NCBI GenBank assembly: GCA_019973575.1
Contig: BPUI01000001.1
Location: forward strand, 62,001 to 126,000
Reading direction: 5' to 3'
DNA length: 64,000 bases
From: Gemmatimonadetes bacterium T265
Lineage (GTDB): Bacteria > Gemmatimonadota > Gemmatimonadetes > Gemmatimonadales > Gemmatimonadaceae
This document shows positions 7,850 to 16,211 of this stretch, piece after piece. A program made the translations under genes and the position numbers. The notes beneath the pieces are model-generated. The model ran no database searches, was not told the DNA's origin, and saw nothing but the letters and a program-made list of their open reading frames with translations. Every line of letters starts with the position of its first letter. Within the stretch, counting starts at the first letter, position 1.

Positions 7850-9085
7850 ATGTCCGTCGTTCACCCGAGCCGTCGCGCGTGGACCGCGCGCGGCGCCCGC
7901 GTCGGTGCGCTCGCCGCCACCCTGGCCGTCCTCGGCGCCTGCGCGGACTCGATCACGCCGACCTCGCCCGTGGGCGGCGCCAACGCGAGCGTCGCGACGT
8001 CGGCGACCCCGAACGCGTCGGTTCCCGACGTCGTGCGTCGCGTCCACCTCAACATGACCGGCCGCCCGTACGGGGGCTACATCGTCACGTCGCTCACGCT
8101 CGGGGACACCGCGTACGCCGTCGCGTTCGACACGACGGGCAAGGTCGCGTGGTACCGCGCGTTCCCGGGTTACTCGGGGAGCAGCGACGCGTACCTCCAG
8201 CCGAACGGCGACATGACGCTCGGCCTCGGCGCGTCGCGCGGGTGGGAGCCGGTGCCCGGGTTCCACCAGGAGTTCCGGCCGGCGACGGGGGCTCCCGTCA
8301 AGCAGTGGGCCGCGCCGTCGGGCTACTACACGGACCTGCACGAAATCCGGGTCGGCTCGGGCTCCAAGCCGACGTACCTGTTCGGCTACGACATCAAGCC
8401 GATGGACCTCCGCCCGCGTGGCGGCGCGGACAACACCCCGACGGCCGGCCACACGATCTTCAGCGTCGACGCGAGCGGCAACGCGAAGCCCGTGTTCGTG
8501 TCGCGCGACCACTTCACGACGGCCGACTGGATCAACCCCGAGACGCTCATTCAGGACTACGACCACCCGAACTCGATCGACGTCGACACGGACGGCGGCC
8601 TGATCGTCTCGTGGCGGAACTTCGACGAGGTCTCGAAGATCGACCCGAACACCGGACAGTTCGTCTGGCGTCTGGGCGGGCGGCACAGCCAGTTCACGTT
8701 CGTCAACGACCCGTTCAACGGCTTCAGCGGCCAGCACTTCGCCCGCGTCCTGGCGAACGGCAACGTCCTGCTCTACGACGACGGCAACGCGCACGCGCCG
8801 AAGGAGTCGCGCGCGGCCGAGTACAAGCTCGACCCCGTCGCGCACACGGCGACGCTCGTCTGGCAGTACCGGCACAGCCCGGCGATCTACACCCCGTTCG
8901 TCGGCTCGGCCCAGCGACTGCCTAACGGCAACACCGTCGTCGGGTTCGGCAACGTGGGCGTCGTCACGGAGGTGACGTCCTCCGGCTCGGTGGTCTGGGA
9001 AGGCACGCTCTCCGTCGACGGCAAGACCGGCGTACTGGCGTACCGCCTCCTCAAGTACACGTCGCTCGGGCACTTCCAGCCGTAG
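7850..9085 (+). CDS. Arylsulfotransferase-family lipoprotein, paralogue 2
   Basis: A 411-aa protein beginning MSVVHPSRRAW with a lipoprotein signal ending VLGAC. It shares nearly all core motifs with paralogue 1: PDVVRRV, HEIRVGSGS, DHPNSIDVD, SWRNFDEVSKIDPNTGQF, VWRLGGRHSQF, LPNGNTVVGF and a C-terminal YTSLGHFQP. A GTG four codons upstream (7838) is possible, but the ATG at 7850 matches the start of paralogue 1. Pro-Asn in LPNGN is written CCT-AAC, a heptamer site. Two strong hairpins follow the stop, so it is probably transcribed separately from paralogue 3. Confidence 0.8.
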   Translation: MSVVHPSRRAWTARGARVGALAATLAVLGACADSITPTSPVGGANASVATSATPNASVPDVVRRVHLNMTGRPYGGYIVTSLTLGDTAYAVAFDTTGKVAWYRAFPGYSGSSDAYLQPNGDMTLGLGASRGWEPVPGFHQEFRPATGAPVKQWAAPSGYYTDLHEIRVGSGSKPTYLFGYDIKPMDLRPRGGADNTPTAGHTIFSVDASGNAKPVFVSRDHFTTADWINPETLIQDYDHPNSIDVDTDGGLIVSWRNFDEVSKIDPNTGQFVWRLGGRHSQFTFVNDPFNGFSGQHFARVLANGNVLLYDDGNAHAPKESRAAEYKLDPVAHTATLVWQYRHSPAIYTPFVGSAQRLPNGNTVVGFGNVGVVTEVTSSGSVVWEGTLSVDGKTGVLAYRLLKYTSLGHFQP

Positions 9086-9103
9086 GCGCCTCGACGTGGA
9101 CCG

Positions 9104-9132
9104 GGCGGCCGGCTCCATCGGAGCCGGCCGCC
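9104..9132 (+). terminator. Perfect 13-bp hairpin after paralogue 2
   Basis: GGCGGCCGGCTCC, a 3-nt ATC loop, then the exact complement GGAGCCGGCCGCC, 18 bp after the stop at 9085. The stem is very strong but only weakly followed by T (TAACGATC), so it may be a GC-rich intrinsic terminator or an mRNA 3' stabiliser. Confidence 0.55.
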
Positions 9133-9151
9133 TAACGATCGGCGATGTATT

Positions 9152-9187
9152 GTGACCCGCGATACCGTCCCAGGTGTCGCGGGTCAC
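9152..9187. repeat. Inverted repeat upstream of paralogue 3
   Basis: GTGACCCGCGA at 9152-9162 and its complement TCGCGGGTCAC at 9177-9187 flank a 14-bp spacer. It lies about 115 bp before the start of paralogue 3 and 20 bp after the preceding hairpin. It could be an operator or a second terminator arm; the sequence does not decide. Confidence 0.5.
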
Positions 9188-9300
9188 GTCGTCTTAACGC
9201 TCGTGCGCCGCTGTGCGTTTTCGGGACACGTCCCGGGCAGGGCGGCACTCCGTCGCCTTTGCCTCGTCCTCGGCACCCACCGATCGCTCCCGTGCTCGTC

Positions 9301-10767
9301 ATGCACCTCCGGCGCCTTTCGACCTCTCCGCGCCGCGCCCGTGCGGCCGCCGCCGTACTCGTCTCCGTCGCCGCGGCTGGCTGCACCGACAGCACCGCCC
9401 CGTCGTCGGCAGTGGCCGCGACCCGCCCGGCCGCGACGGCGATTACTATCGTCCCGGACACCGCCAACGCGCTCGCCGTCTTCGTCGCGTTTAGCGTCCA
9501 CAACGCCGATTCCGCGCGCGTGCTCTACCGTGCCGGTGCGAACGCCGAACAGGCGACGGCGACCGTCGCGGTGCACGATTCGGCGCAGGTCCCGATCCTC
9601 GGCCTCCCGGCTGGCGTCGCGGCGACCGTGCGCGTCGTCGCGATTAGCGGGACGCGTGCCGACACCTCGCGCTCCATGACCGGCCCGGTGCCACCCGTGC
9701 CCGACGTGGTGCGCCGCGTTCACCTGCAGACGACGTCGGGCAGTCCGAGCGGCGGGTACGTGCTCACCGCCGTGAGCCTCGGCGATACCGCGTACGCGGT
9801 GGCCTTCGACACGTCCGGACGCGTCGCGTGGTACCGCGCGTTCCCCGGCGGCGGCCAGGCGAGCGACGCGTATCAGCAGCCGAACGGCAACGTTTCGGTC
9901 TTCGTCGGCACGTCGACCGGATCCAGCCCCGCCAACGGCTACTTCGCCGAGCTCCGGCCGACCGGCGAACTGGTACGGGAATGGCGCACGCCGGCGGGCT
10001 ATTATATGGACGGACACGAGCTCCGCGTCGGCGACTCGGGAGCGGCTTCGTACTACTTCGGGTACGACTACAAGCCGACGGACTACACGTCGCGCGGCGG
10101 GCCGGCCGACTCGGTGGTCGCCGCCCACACGATATTCCGCGTCGACGCGGGCGGCACCGTGACGCCGGTCTTCGCGGCACGCGACCACTTCACCGTCCCC
10201 GACTACGTGATCCCGCCGTTCAACTTCGGCGACTACGACCACCCGAACTCGCTCGACGTCGACCGCGACGGCGGGCTGATCGTCTCGTGGCGCAACTTCG
10301 GCGAGGTGTCGAAGATCGATCCCGCCACCGGGCAGTTCGTCTGGCGACTCGGCGGGGCGCACAACCAGTTCACCTTCGTCAACGACCCGCTCAACGGGTT
10401 CGGCGGGCAGCACTACGCGCGCGTCTTGCCTAACGGGAACCTCCTCCTCTTCGACAACGGCTGGACGCACGCCCCGTACGAAACGCGGGCGGTCGAGTAC
10501 CGCCTCGACGTCGCCGCGCACACGGCGACGCTCGTCTGGCAGTTCCGACACCAGCCCGTACTGTTCACGCCGTTCGTCGGCTCCGTCCAGCGGCTCGCGA
10601 GCGGGCACACGTTCATCGGCTACGCGTACAGCAACGTCGCGACCGAAGTCGACGCCGCCGGCGCGGTCACGTGGGAGGGCGACATCTTCATCGACGGGGC
10701 CCTGTCGACGGAGACGGCGTACCGGCTGCTCAAGATCCCGTCGCTCTCGCAGTACGGACTGCCGTGA
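9301..10767 (+). CDS. Arylsulfotransferase-family lipoprotein with extra N-terminal beta domain, paralogue 3
   Basis: A 488-aa protein starting MHLRRLSTSPRR, with a lipobox region ending AAAGC. Between the lipidation site and the shared PDVVRRVHLQT segment it has about 90 extra residues with alternating hydrophobic strands (FVAFSVHNADSARVLY), like the small N-terminal beta domain that precedes the propeller in AssT-type enzymes. The core repeats the family motifs HELRVGDSG, GDYDHPNSLDVD, SWRNFGEVSKIDPATGQF and VWRLGGAHNQF. It is the most diverged of the three copies and has its own upstream region. Confidence 0.8.
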   Translation: MHLRRLSTSPRRARAAAAVLVSVAAAGCTDSTAPSSAVAATRPAATAITIVPDTANALAVFVAFSVHNADSARVLYRAGANAEQATATVAVHDSAQVPILGLPAGVAATVRVVAISGTRADTSRSMTGPVPPVPDVVRRVHLQTTSGSPSGGYVLTAVSLGDTAYAVAFDTSGRVAWYRAFPGGGQASDAYQQPNGNVSVFVGTSTGSSPANGYFAELRPTGELVREWRTPAGYYMDGHELRVGDSGAASYYFGYDYKPTDYTSRGGPADSVVAAHTIFRVDAGGTVTPVFAARDHFTVPDYVIPPFNFGDYDHPNSLDVDRDGGLIVSWRNFGEVSKIDPATGQFVWRLGGAHNQFTFVNDPLNGFGGQHYARVLPNGNLLLFDNGWTHAPYETRAVEYRLDVAAHTATLVWQFRHQPVLFTPFVGSVQRLASGHTFIGYAYSNVATEVDAAGAVTWEGDIFIDGALSTETAYRLLKIPSLSQYGLP

Positions 10768-10789
10768 CCGGGCCCGCCCGCCGGCCCGG
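10768..10789. terminator. Hairpin between convergent genes
   Basis: CCGGGCC at 10768-10774 pairs with GGCCCGG at 10783-10789 around an 8-nt loop. It lies directly after the stop of the plus-strand lipoprotein gene and 27 bp from the stop of the convergent TonB receptor gene, so it could end transcription in both directions. There is no T-tract. Confidence 0.4.
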
Positions 10790-10815
10790 CCCACGGGTGC
10801 GCGTGCGACGCCACC

Positions 10816-13689
10816 CTACCGCCCGAATCCGTACTTCACGCCGAGGATGAAGCTGCGCCCGTACGTTTCGCGCTGGACGCTGTAGGTCGCGCCCGGCGCG
10901 CCCTGGTAGAAGCCGAAGATCTCGTTATTGAGGTTGAGCCCCTGCAGTTGGACCGCGACGAGCGGCGTCACGTTCGCGATGATCGACGCGTCGACCTGCC
11001 CGTGCGGGTAGAAGTACGTGTCGCCGCCCGCCGTGCGCGTGCCGTCGCCGTAGCTGTAGATGCTGGCGCCCTGGTACTGCCACGACCCGCGCGCCGACAC
11101 CGGGCCGAGGTCGTACGTGAGAGCGAGGTTGGCGACGTTCGGCGACTGGCGCGCGAGCTGCGCGCGGCGCGCCACACTCCCGTCGCTGTTGAGCAGGGCG
11201 ACCTTCGACTCGACGTGCGTCCAGTTCACGTCGACGCCGACGCCCGCGAGCGCGCCGGGCAGGAACGCGAGGCGTTGCGTGTACTGCACCTCGGCGCCCG
11301 CGAGGTGGCCCGCGCCGCCGTTGGCCGGCCGGCGGCCGTAGTAGCCCTGGAAGTCGGTGACGGGTCCGCCGTAGATGAAGTTCTGGAGATAGATGAAGTC
11401 GGTGATCCGCTTGTAGAAGATTCCGCCCGACAGGACGCCGGCGCCGGGCAGGTAGCGTTCGCCGAGCAGGTCGTAGTTCCAGGCGTGCTGCGGCTTCAGG
11501 TCGGGGTTGCCGGCGGAGAGGTTGTTGTAGTTGGTCGCGCAGCTCGTGCAGACGTCGCCCTGCAGGTGCGGCGCGAGGTCGTAGTAGTTGGGGCGCGCGA
11601 TCGCGCGCGTGACCGCGAGGCGGAGGTTGCTCTGCGCGTCGAGCGCGTAGCGGAGCTGCGCGCTCGGGAAGAGGTCCACGTAGTTCTGCGAGCCCGGCGT
11701 GTTGGTGATCACGTACGCGCCCCCCTTCGGGCGGGTCGCGACGTTGCCGTCGTAGCTCGAATGCGTCGCCTCGAGGCGGAGACCGAGGTTGACGCGGAGC
11801 GGCCCGAAGTCGGTGGTGTTCATCCCGTAGCCGCTGTAGATCGTCTCGCCGCCGTTGAAGCTGCCGACCGCGTTGCGCGCCGCGTTCGTAGTGTTGGTGA
11901 ACAACCCCGCGTTCGCGTCCTCGTAGCGCGCGACCGCGCCGACCGCGGGCACGGGGCCGAGCGTGAAGCCGGGCGCGACGGCGCCGTAGTAGTCGGGGTC
12001 GGTGAAGCTGCTCTGGACCTGCGCGAGCGTGAGGCCGCCGGCGGCCGGGGCGTTGTAGCTGAACCGCTGGCCCGTGTTTACGTAGTCCTTGTGCTCGTCG
12101 CGCAGCTTGACGCCGAACTTGAACGTGCTGGGGTGCGCGTCGGCGCCGCCGAAGCCGTAGTGAAGCAGCGCGTTGACCTGCCCGCCGTCGTCGCGCCCCG
12201 TCGCGAGGCCGCTGTTGATCGAGTAGCCGGACAGCGCGTAGTTGGCCGGATCGAGCGACGCGACCGAGTCCGCCGCGTTGGTGAACCGGTAGCGCGGAGT
12301 GTTGATGTTCGACGCGTCGTAGACGAGCGGGACGCCGCTCCCGTCCGCGCCGGCGTAGGTGAAGTCGTTGAAGCGGTAGTTCGTTACCGACTGCCGCGTG
12401 CCGCTGAAATTCCCCGCGTAGTCGATCTCGAGGCGCCCGGCCGGGATCCGCCCGCCGGCGGTAAACCCGAACAGGCGTTCGATCGGCGTCCGGTTCGATA
12501 CCTCGCGCGTGAGCGTCGTGCCCGTGCCGATCCCGTCGGTCGTCGTCCCCGACGTCGGCGGGTTGCCGTCGGTCGCGAGGTCGTAGCGGTAGCGCGTGCC
12601 GAAGTTGCGGAAGTCGCTGTACAGCCCGCGCAGGTAGACGGAGCTGCCGCCCGCGAAGCGGTAGTCGACGGCGCCGCCCCCGCCGGCGCGCGTTCGACCG
12701 TAGACGTAGTCGCGCTGGTCCCATTCGACCGGGAACGAGCGCCCGCCGTCGTTGACGCCCCAGCCGCCCTCGAGGTCCTGGATCGAGCGGTTGTTGCGGT
12801 CGTAGGAGGCGCCGACCAGCACGCCCAACCGTTCCGCGTCGCCGAACCGGCCGCCGTATGTGAAGCTGGTCTGGCCCTGCTTCGCCGAGAGCTGGGTCTG
12901 CTGCCCGCCCTGGAGCGCGACGTAGCCGCGGGGCCGCCCCTCCGGCGTCTTCGTGACGAGGTTGACCGAGCCGCCGATCGCGTCCGCGTCCATGTCGGCC
13001 GTGAGCGTCTTCGAGATCTCGATCGCGCCTAACAAATCGCTCGGGACCGCGTCGAGCTTCGGGATGCGGTTGCCGGCCTCGGTGCCGGGGACGTGCGCGC
13101 CGTCGATCGTGACGTTGGACAGGCGCGGCTCCGTGCCGCGCACCTGCACGAACTTCCCCTCCCCCTCGTCGCGCTCGGTCGAGACGCCGGGCATGCGCGC
13201 GGCCGCCTCGGCCGCGTTCGCGTTGGGCAGGGCGCGGATGTCGTCGCCGGAGAGCGTGCTGACGATGTTGGCGGCCGTGTCGCGCCGCACGAGCGCCGCC
13301 TCGCGCGTCTCGCTCAGCCGCGGCGACGCGCGCACCACGACGGCGGCGAGGGTCGAGGCGGACGCCCGGAGCCGCAGGTCGCGCGCGGACGTCGCGCCGG
13401 CGGCGACGACGACGGTTGCGGAGTCGGACGCGTACCCGACGCGTCGTGCGACAAGCACGTAGTCGCCGGCCGGCACCGCCGCGATGCGGAACCGCCCCGT
13501 CGCGTCGCTGGTCGTGCCGAGTCGGGTGCCGCGGACGAACACGACCGCGTTGGGGAGGGCGACGCCGGCGGTGTCGACGACACGGCCGGTCACGGCGCCG
13601 GGAGCGGGCGCCTGCGCGACGAGGACCGGCGGAACGCAGAACAGCGCGGCGGCGAGCGCCGAGCCGGGGACGCGGGCAGAAGAACGCAT
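10816..13689 (-). CDS. TonB-dependent outer-membrane receptor with carboxypeptidase-regulatory-like N-domain
   Basis: A 957-aa protein. A signal peptide (residues 1-25) is followed by a carboxypeptidase-regulatory-like beta domain (about 31-115, GRVVDTAGVALPNAVVFV), a plug domain (about 135-260, with RMPGVSTERDEGEGKFVQVRG, NVTIDGAHVPGTEAG and ADMDADAIGGSVNLVTK) and a 22-strand-type barrel to the C-terminus. The DADAIGGSVNLVTK pattern resembles the TonB-Xanth-Caul subfamily, often linked to carbohydrate or oligomer uptake. No canonical TonB box was picked out. Substrate unknown. Its stop faces the arylsulfotransferase cluster; the promoter should lie in 13690-13915. Confidence 0.9.
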   Translation of the reverse strand: MRSSARVPGSALAAALFCVPPVLVAQAPAPGAVTGRVVDTAGVALPNAVVFVRGTRLGTTSDATGRFRIAAVPAGDYVLVARRVGYASDSATVVVAAGATSARDLRLRASASTLAAVVVRASPRLSETREAALVRRDTAANIVSTLSGDDIRALPNANAAEAAARMPGVSTERDEGEGKFVQVRGTEPRLSNVTIDGAHVPGTEAGNRIPKLDAVPSDLLGAIEISKTLTADMDADAIGGSVNLVTKTPEGRPRGYVALQGGQQTQLSAKQGQTSFTYGGRFGDAERLGVLVGASYDRNNRSIQDLEGGWGVNDGGRSFPVEWDQRDYVYGRTRAGGGGAVDYRFAGGSSVYLRGLYSDFRNFGTRYRYDLATDGNPPTSGTTTDGIGTGTTLTREVSNRTPIERLFGFTAGGRIPAGRLEIDYAGNFSGTRQSVTNYRFNDFTYAGADGSGVPLVYDASNINTPRYRFTNAADSVASLDPANYALSGYSINSGLATGRDDGGQVNALLHYGFGGADAHPSTFKFGVKLRDEHKDYVNTGQRFSYNAPAAGGLTLAQVQSSFTDPDYYGAVAPGFTLGPVPAVGAVARYEDANAGLFTNTTNAARNAVGSFNGGETIYSGYGMNTTDFGPLRVNLGLRLEATHSSYDGNVATRPKGGAYVITNTPGSQNYVDLFPSAQLRYALDAQSNLRLAVTRAIARPNYYDLAPHLQGDVCTSCATNYNNLSAGNPDLKPQHAWNYDLLGERYLPGAGVLSGGIFYKRITDFIYLQNFIYGGPVTDFQGYYGRRPANGGAGHLAGAEVQYTQRLAFLPGALAGVGVDVNWTHVESKVALLNSDGSVARRAQLARQSPNVANLALTYDLGPVSARGSWQYQGASIYSYGDGTRTAGGDTYFYPHGQVDASIIANVTPLVAVQLQGLNLNNEIFGFYQGAPGATYSVQRETYGRSFILGVKYGFGR

Positions 13690-13741
13690 GATGGCGGGGG
13701 ACGCGAGGGATCCGCGCGCGCGTCCGGCGACCGGGCGCGCG

Positions 13742-13759
13742 GGGCCCGAGAGCGGGCCC
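13742..13759 (-). promoter_or_regulatory. Short hairpin in the TonB receptor leader
   Basis: GGGCCCG and CGGGCCC pair around a 4-nt loop, about 53-70 nt upstream of the receptor ATG. The structure is stable and sits where an attenuator or leader structure would act, but no riboswitch class is recognisable. Confidence 0.3.
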
Positions 13760-13846
13760 AGTAACGTCCGTCCCGCACATCACTACCTCGCGTCGGTTCC
13801 GCGACGGATGCGTCACGGCCCGCCGTGCGAAGATCTCTTCGTCCCG

Positions 13847-13896
13847 CGGGCCGTCGCGACCGGGCCGTCGCGACCGGGCCGTCGCGACCGGGCCGT
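13847..13896. repeat. Tandem repeat of a 14-bp unit, about 3.6 copies
   Basis: The unit CGGGCCGTCGCGAC occurs at 13847-13860, 13861-13874 and 13875-13888 without change, followed by a partial fourth copy that turns to GTGG. It lies between the propeller gene's stop and the TonB receptor's upstream region. It is likely a slippage product; copy number may vary among strains. Confidence 0.85.
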
Positions 13897-13915
13897 GGCG
13901 GCGCCCGGGGTGCGC

Positions 13916-14953
13916 TCAGCGGTCGAGCACGAGCACGGTGAACGAGCCCGCGACCATCGCCGGCCGGGGGTGCGGCCGGGCCGCCGTGGACGCCGGCGCC
14001 GGGCCGTACCGCGCGACCGGCACGTACACCCGGTGCGTGCGCGCGTCGAGCGCTATCGTCTTCCCGCCCGGGCCGGTGGCGACCGTCGCGGGCGCGAGCG
14101 CGCCGTCGTCGGTGGCGACGACGGTCAGTGTGCCGTCACGCGCGGAGGCCAACGCGAGGTGCGTCGCCGGGTCGAACGCCGTCGCGTCGATGTCGTCGCC
14201 CGCGGGCACCGTGGTCACGACGCGCCCGGTGCGCGCGTCCACGACGGCCATCCGCCGGTTCGCACAGCCGACGTAGAGCCGCATCGCCGCGGGATCGAGC
14301 GCGAGCCCGGTCGGCCCTTCGCAGGGCGCGAGCGGGTAGCGCCCGAGGACCGCGAGCGTACGCGCGTCGAAGGCGACGACCTCGCTCCGGTCCTCGAGGT
14401 TGACGAAGACGCGCCCGGACCCGTCGGCCTGCGCGAACTCGGGCCGGCCGCCTAACACCAGCGTGCTGACGACGGTGTCGGCCGCGGCGTCGATCACGGT
14501 CGCGGTCGCGCTGCCGCCGTTGAACGCGAACACGCGCCGGGTGCTCGGCTCGTAGAGAATCGCGTCCGGGTTGCGCCCGGTCCCGCGGACGCGGGCGACG
14601 GTCGCGAGCGTCTTCAGGTCGAAGACCGTCACGGACGAGTCGCGGCCGTTGCTCACGTAGCCGCGGCCGAGGTCCGCGGCGACGGCGATCCCGTGGACAC
14701 CCGGCGTGTCGCCGACGTCGCCGACGACGCTGTCGCGGTCGGTGTCGATCACCATGACGTGCGTGGCGCGGCTGACGTAGAGCCGGTGCGCCGCGGTGTC
14801 GACGGTCAGGTAGTCCCAGCCGCCCTCGCCGCCCGCGGCGATTCGCCTCACAACGTGGTAGGCGCCGGTCGTCGGCGGCTGCGCGCGGGCCCCGCCGGAC
14901 GCGGAGGCCAGAGTCGCGGCGCAGACGAGTGCGGGAAATGTCGGACGGGGCAC
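13916..14953 (-). CDS. Secreted YncE-like beta-propeller (YVTN-repeat) protein
   Basis: A 345-aa protein. The GTG at 14951-14953 gives VPRPTFPALVCAATLA, a signal peptide ending near ARAQ; a longer frame to 15028 exists but would put non-signal sequence in front. The mature part has repeated propeller blades with the recurring pattern TxHRLYV...VIDT: HRLYVSRATHVMVIDTD, GRGYVSNGRDSSVTVFD, RRVFAFNGGSATATVID, MRLYVGCANRRMAVVD. This is the YncE/cytochrome-d1-like fold; such proteins bind ligands or DNA in the periplasm, often in metal or carbohydrate stress. It is transcribed in the same direction as the TonB receptor. Confidence 0.75.
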   Translation of the reverse strand: MPRPTFPALVCAATLASASGGARAQPPTTGAYHVVRRIAAGGEGGWDYLTVDTAAHRLYVSRATHVMVIDTDRDSVVGDVGDTPGVHGIAVAADLGRGYVSNGRDSSVTVFDLKTLATVARVRGTGRNPDAILYEPSTRRVFAFNGGSATATVIDAAADTVVSTLVLGGRPEFAQADGSGRVFVNLEDRSEVVAFDARTLAVLGRYPLAPCEGPTGLALDPAAMRLYVGCANRRMAVVDARTGRVVTTVPAGDDIDATAFDPATHLALASARDGTLTVVATDDGALAPATVATGPGGKTIALDARTHRVYVPVARYGPAPASTAARPHPRPAMVAGSFTVLVLDR

Positions 14954-15075
14954 GCGGCGGCTCCGGGTCGGGGCGGACGAGGGGTGGCGGACGGTGGGCG
15001 TCAGTGTAGCCGCCGCCCGCCCACCCACCGCCCCACGTGGCCGACTCGTGACCGCGAGGCGGCCGAGTCGTTACG

Positions 15076-15118
15076 GGCGCGCCGCTACCCGCCCGCCGCT
15101 ACCGGGCCGCCGCTACCC
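15076..15118. repeat. Imperfect tandem repeat, three copies of GCCGCTACC
   Basis: GCCGCTACCC, GCCGCTACCGG and GCCGCTACCCG follow each other at about 15-bp spacing just before and across the stop of the sigma-factor gene. It is a low-complexity run with no obvious function. Confidence 0.6.
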
Positions 15119-15976
15119 GAGGAAGCTCGCCAGCCCGCGCGCCTGCGCCTGGTGCCGGAGGCGCGAGATCGCCTTCTCCTTGATCTGCCGCACGCGCTCG
15201 CGCGTCACGCCTAACAGCACGCCGATGTCCTCGAGCGTCATCGGCTCGCCGCCGTCGAGGCCGAAGTAGAGGCGCAGGATCTTCGCCTCACGCTCCTTGA
15301 GCGAGGCGAGCGACTCCTCGACCGCCTCGGTGAGGGCGCGCTCGAACATCTGCTCATCGGGGGCGGCGCTCTCCTCGTCGGCGAGGTAGTCGAGCAGGCG
15401 CGTGTCGTCGCCCGGGGCGCGCGGCGCGTCGAGCGACACGTGTCCCTGCGAGATCGCCACCGTCTTCGCGACCTCGTCCTCGGTCAGGTCCATCCCCTCG
15501 GCGATCTCCGCGTGCGTCGCCTCGCGGCCCAGCTCCTGCTGCAGCGCATTCATGCGGCGGCCGACCCGGTGCAGCGCGCCGGCGCGGTTGAGCGGGACGC
15601 GCACGATCCGGCTCTGCTCGGCGAGCGCCTGGAGGATCGCCTGACGAATCCACCAGACGGCGTAGGAGATGAACTTGATCCCCTTCGTCTCGTCGAACTT
15701 GTGGGCCGCGCGGATGAGGCCGAGGTTGCCTTCGTTGATGAGGTCGGAGAGCGAGACGCCCTGGTTCTGGTACTTCTTCGCGACCGAGACCACGAAGCGC
15801 AGGTTGGAGCGCACGAGCGTCTCGAGCGCGCCCTGGTCGCCGTCGCGGATGCGACCCGCGAGCTCGGCCTCCTGCTCGCGCGAGATGAGCGGGAAGACGC
15901 TGATGTCGCGGAGGTAGTGGTCGAGGGATCCCTCGTCCGACGCGCGCGTCTTGCGGGGTATGGTCGCTACAGTCAT
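15113..15976 (-). CDS. RNA polymerase sigma-70 family factor (RpoD/SigA-type, short)
   Basis: A 287-aa protein starting MTVATIPRKTRASDEG at the ATG 15974-15976, preceded by an AGGAG Shine-Dalgarno. It has region 1.2 (SLDHYLRDISVFPLISREQE), region 2 (LIRAAHKFDETKGIKFISYAVWW and RQAILQAL), region 3 (LGREATHAEIAEGMDL) and region 4 (LEDIGVLLGVTRERVRQIKE). Region 1.1 is missing. Length fits the short primary-type or RpoS/group-2 sigma factors; whether it is the housekeeping factor cannot be decided here. Leu-Gly in region 4.2 is written TTA-GGC. Signal peptidase I lies upstream on the same strand, about 235 bp away. Confidence 0.93.
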   Translation of the reverse strand: MTVATIPRKTRASDEGSLDHYLRDISVFPLISREQEAELAGRIRDGDQGALETLVRSNLRFVVSVAKKYQNQGVSLSDLINEGNLGLIRAAHKFDETKGIKFISYAVWWIRQAILQALAEQSRIVRVPLNRAGALHRVGRRMNALQQELGREATHAEIAEGMDLTEDEVAKTVAISQGHVSLDAPRAPGDDTRLLDYLADEESAAPDEQMFERALTEAVEESLASLKEREAKILRLYFGLDGGEPMTLEDIGVLLGVTRERVRQIKEKAISRLRHQAQARGLASFLG

Positions 15977-16211
15977 CTGCTCGCTCCTGGCTACCGCGGT
16001 GCTCCGCCCTCGGCGCGCGGCGGGTGCGCGTGAGGGTGTCGTACGATGACGACCCGGCGCCCGGCCCCGCTGGACCGGGTGCCGGCACACCGCCGGGAAG
16101 GAGGACGGTGTGTGCGGCTGTGTGTGGCGGGATGCTGCGGTGTGACGAACCTGCTACTGCTAAATGCGCAAACCCCGCACAGACCGGCTCACGCGCGGGC
16201 CGGCCGTGCGG

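Noticed and set aside
16098-16145. Plus-strand AAGGAGG followed at 5 nt by a GTG opening an 11-codon frame, a possible leader peptide.
   Set aside because: It faces the stop of lepB with no gene to regulate downstream, and lies antisense in the upstream region of the sigma-factor gene; most likely coincidence.
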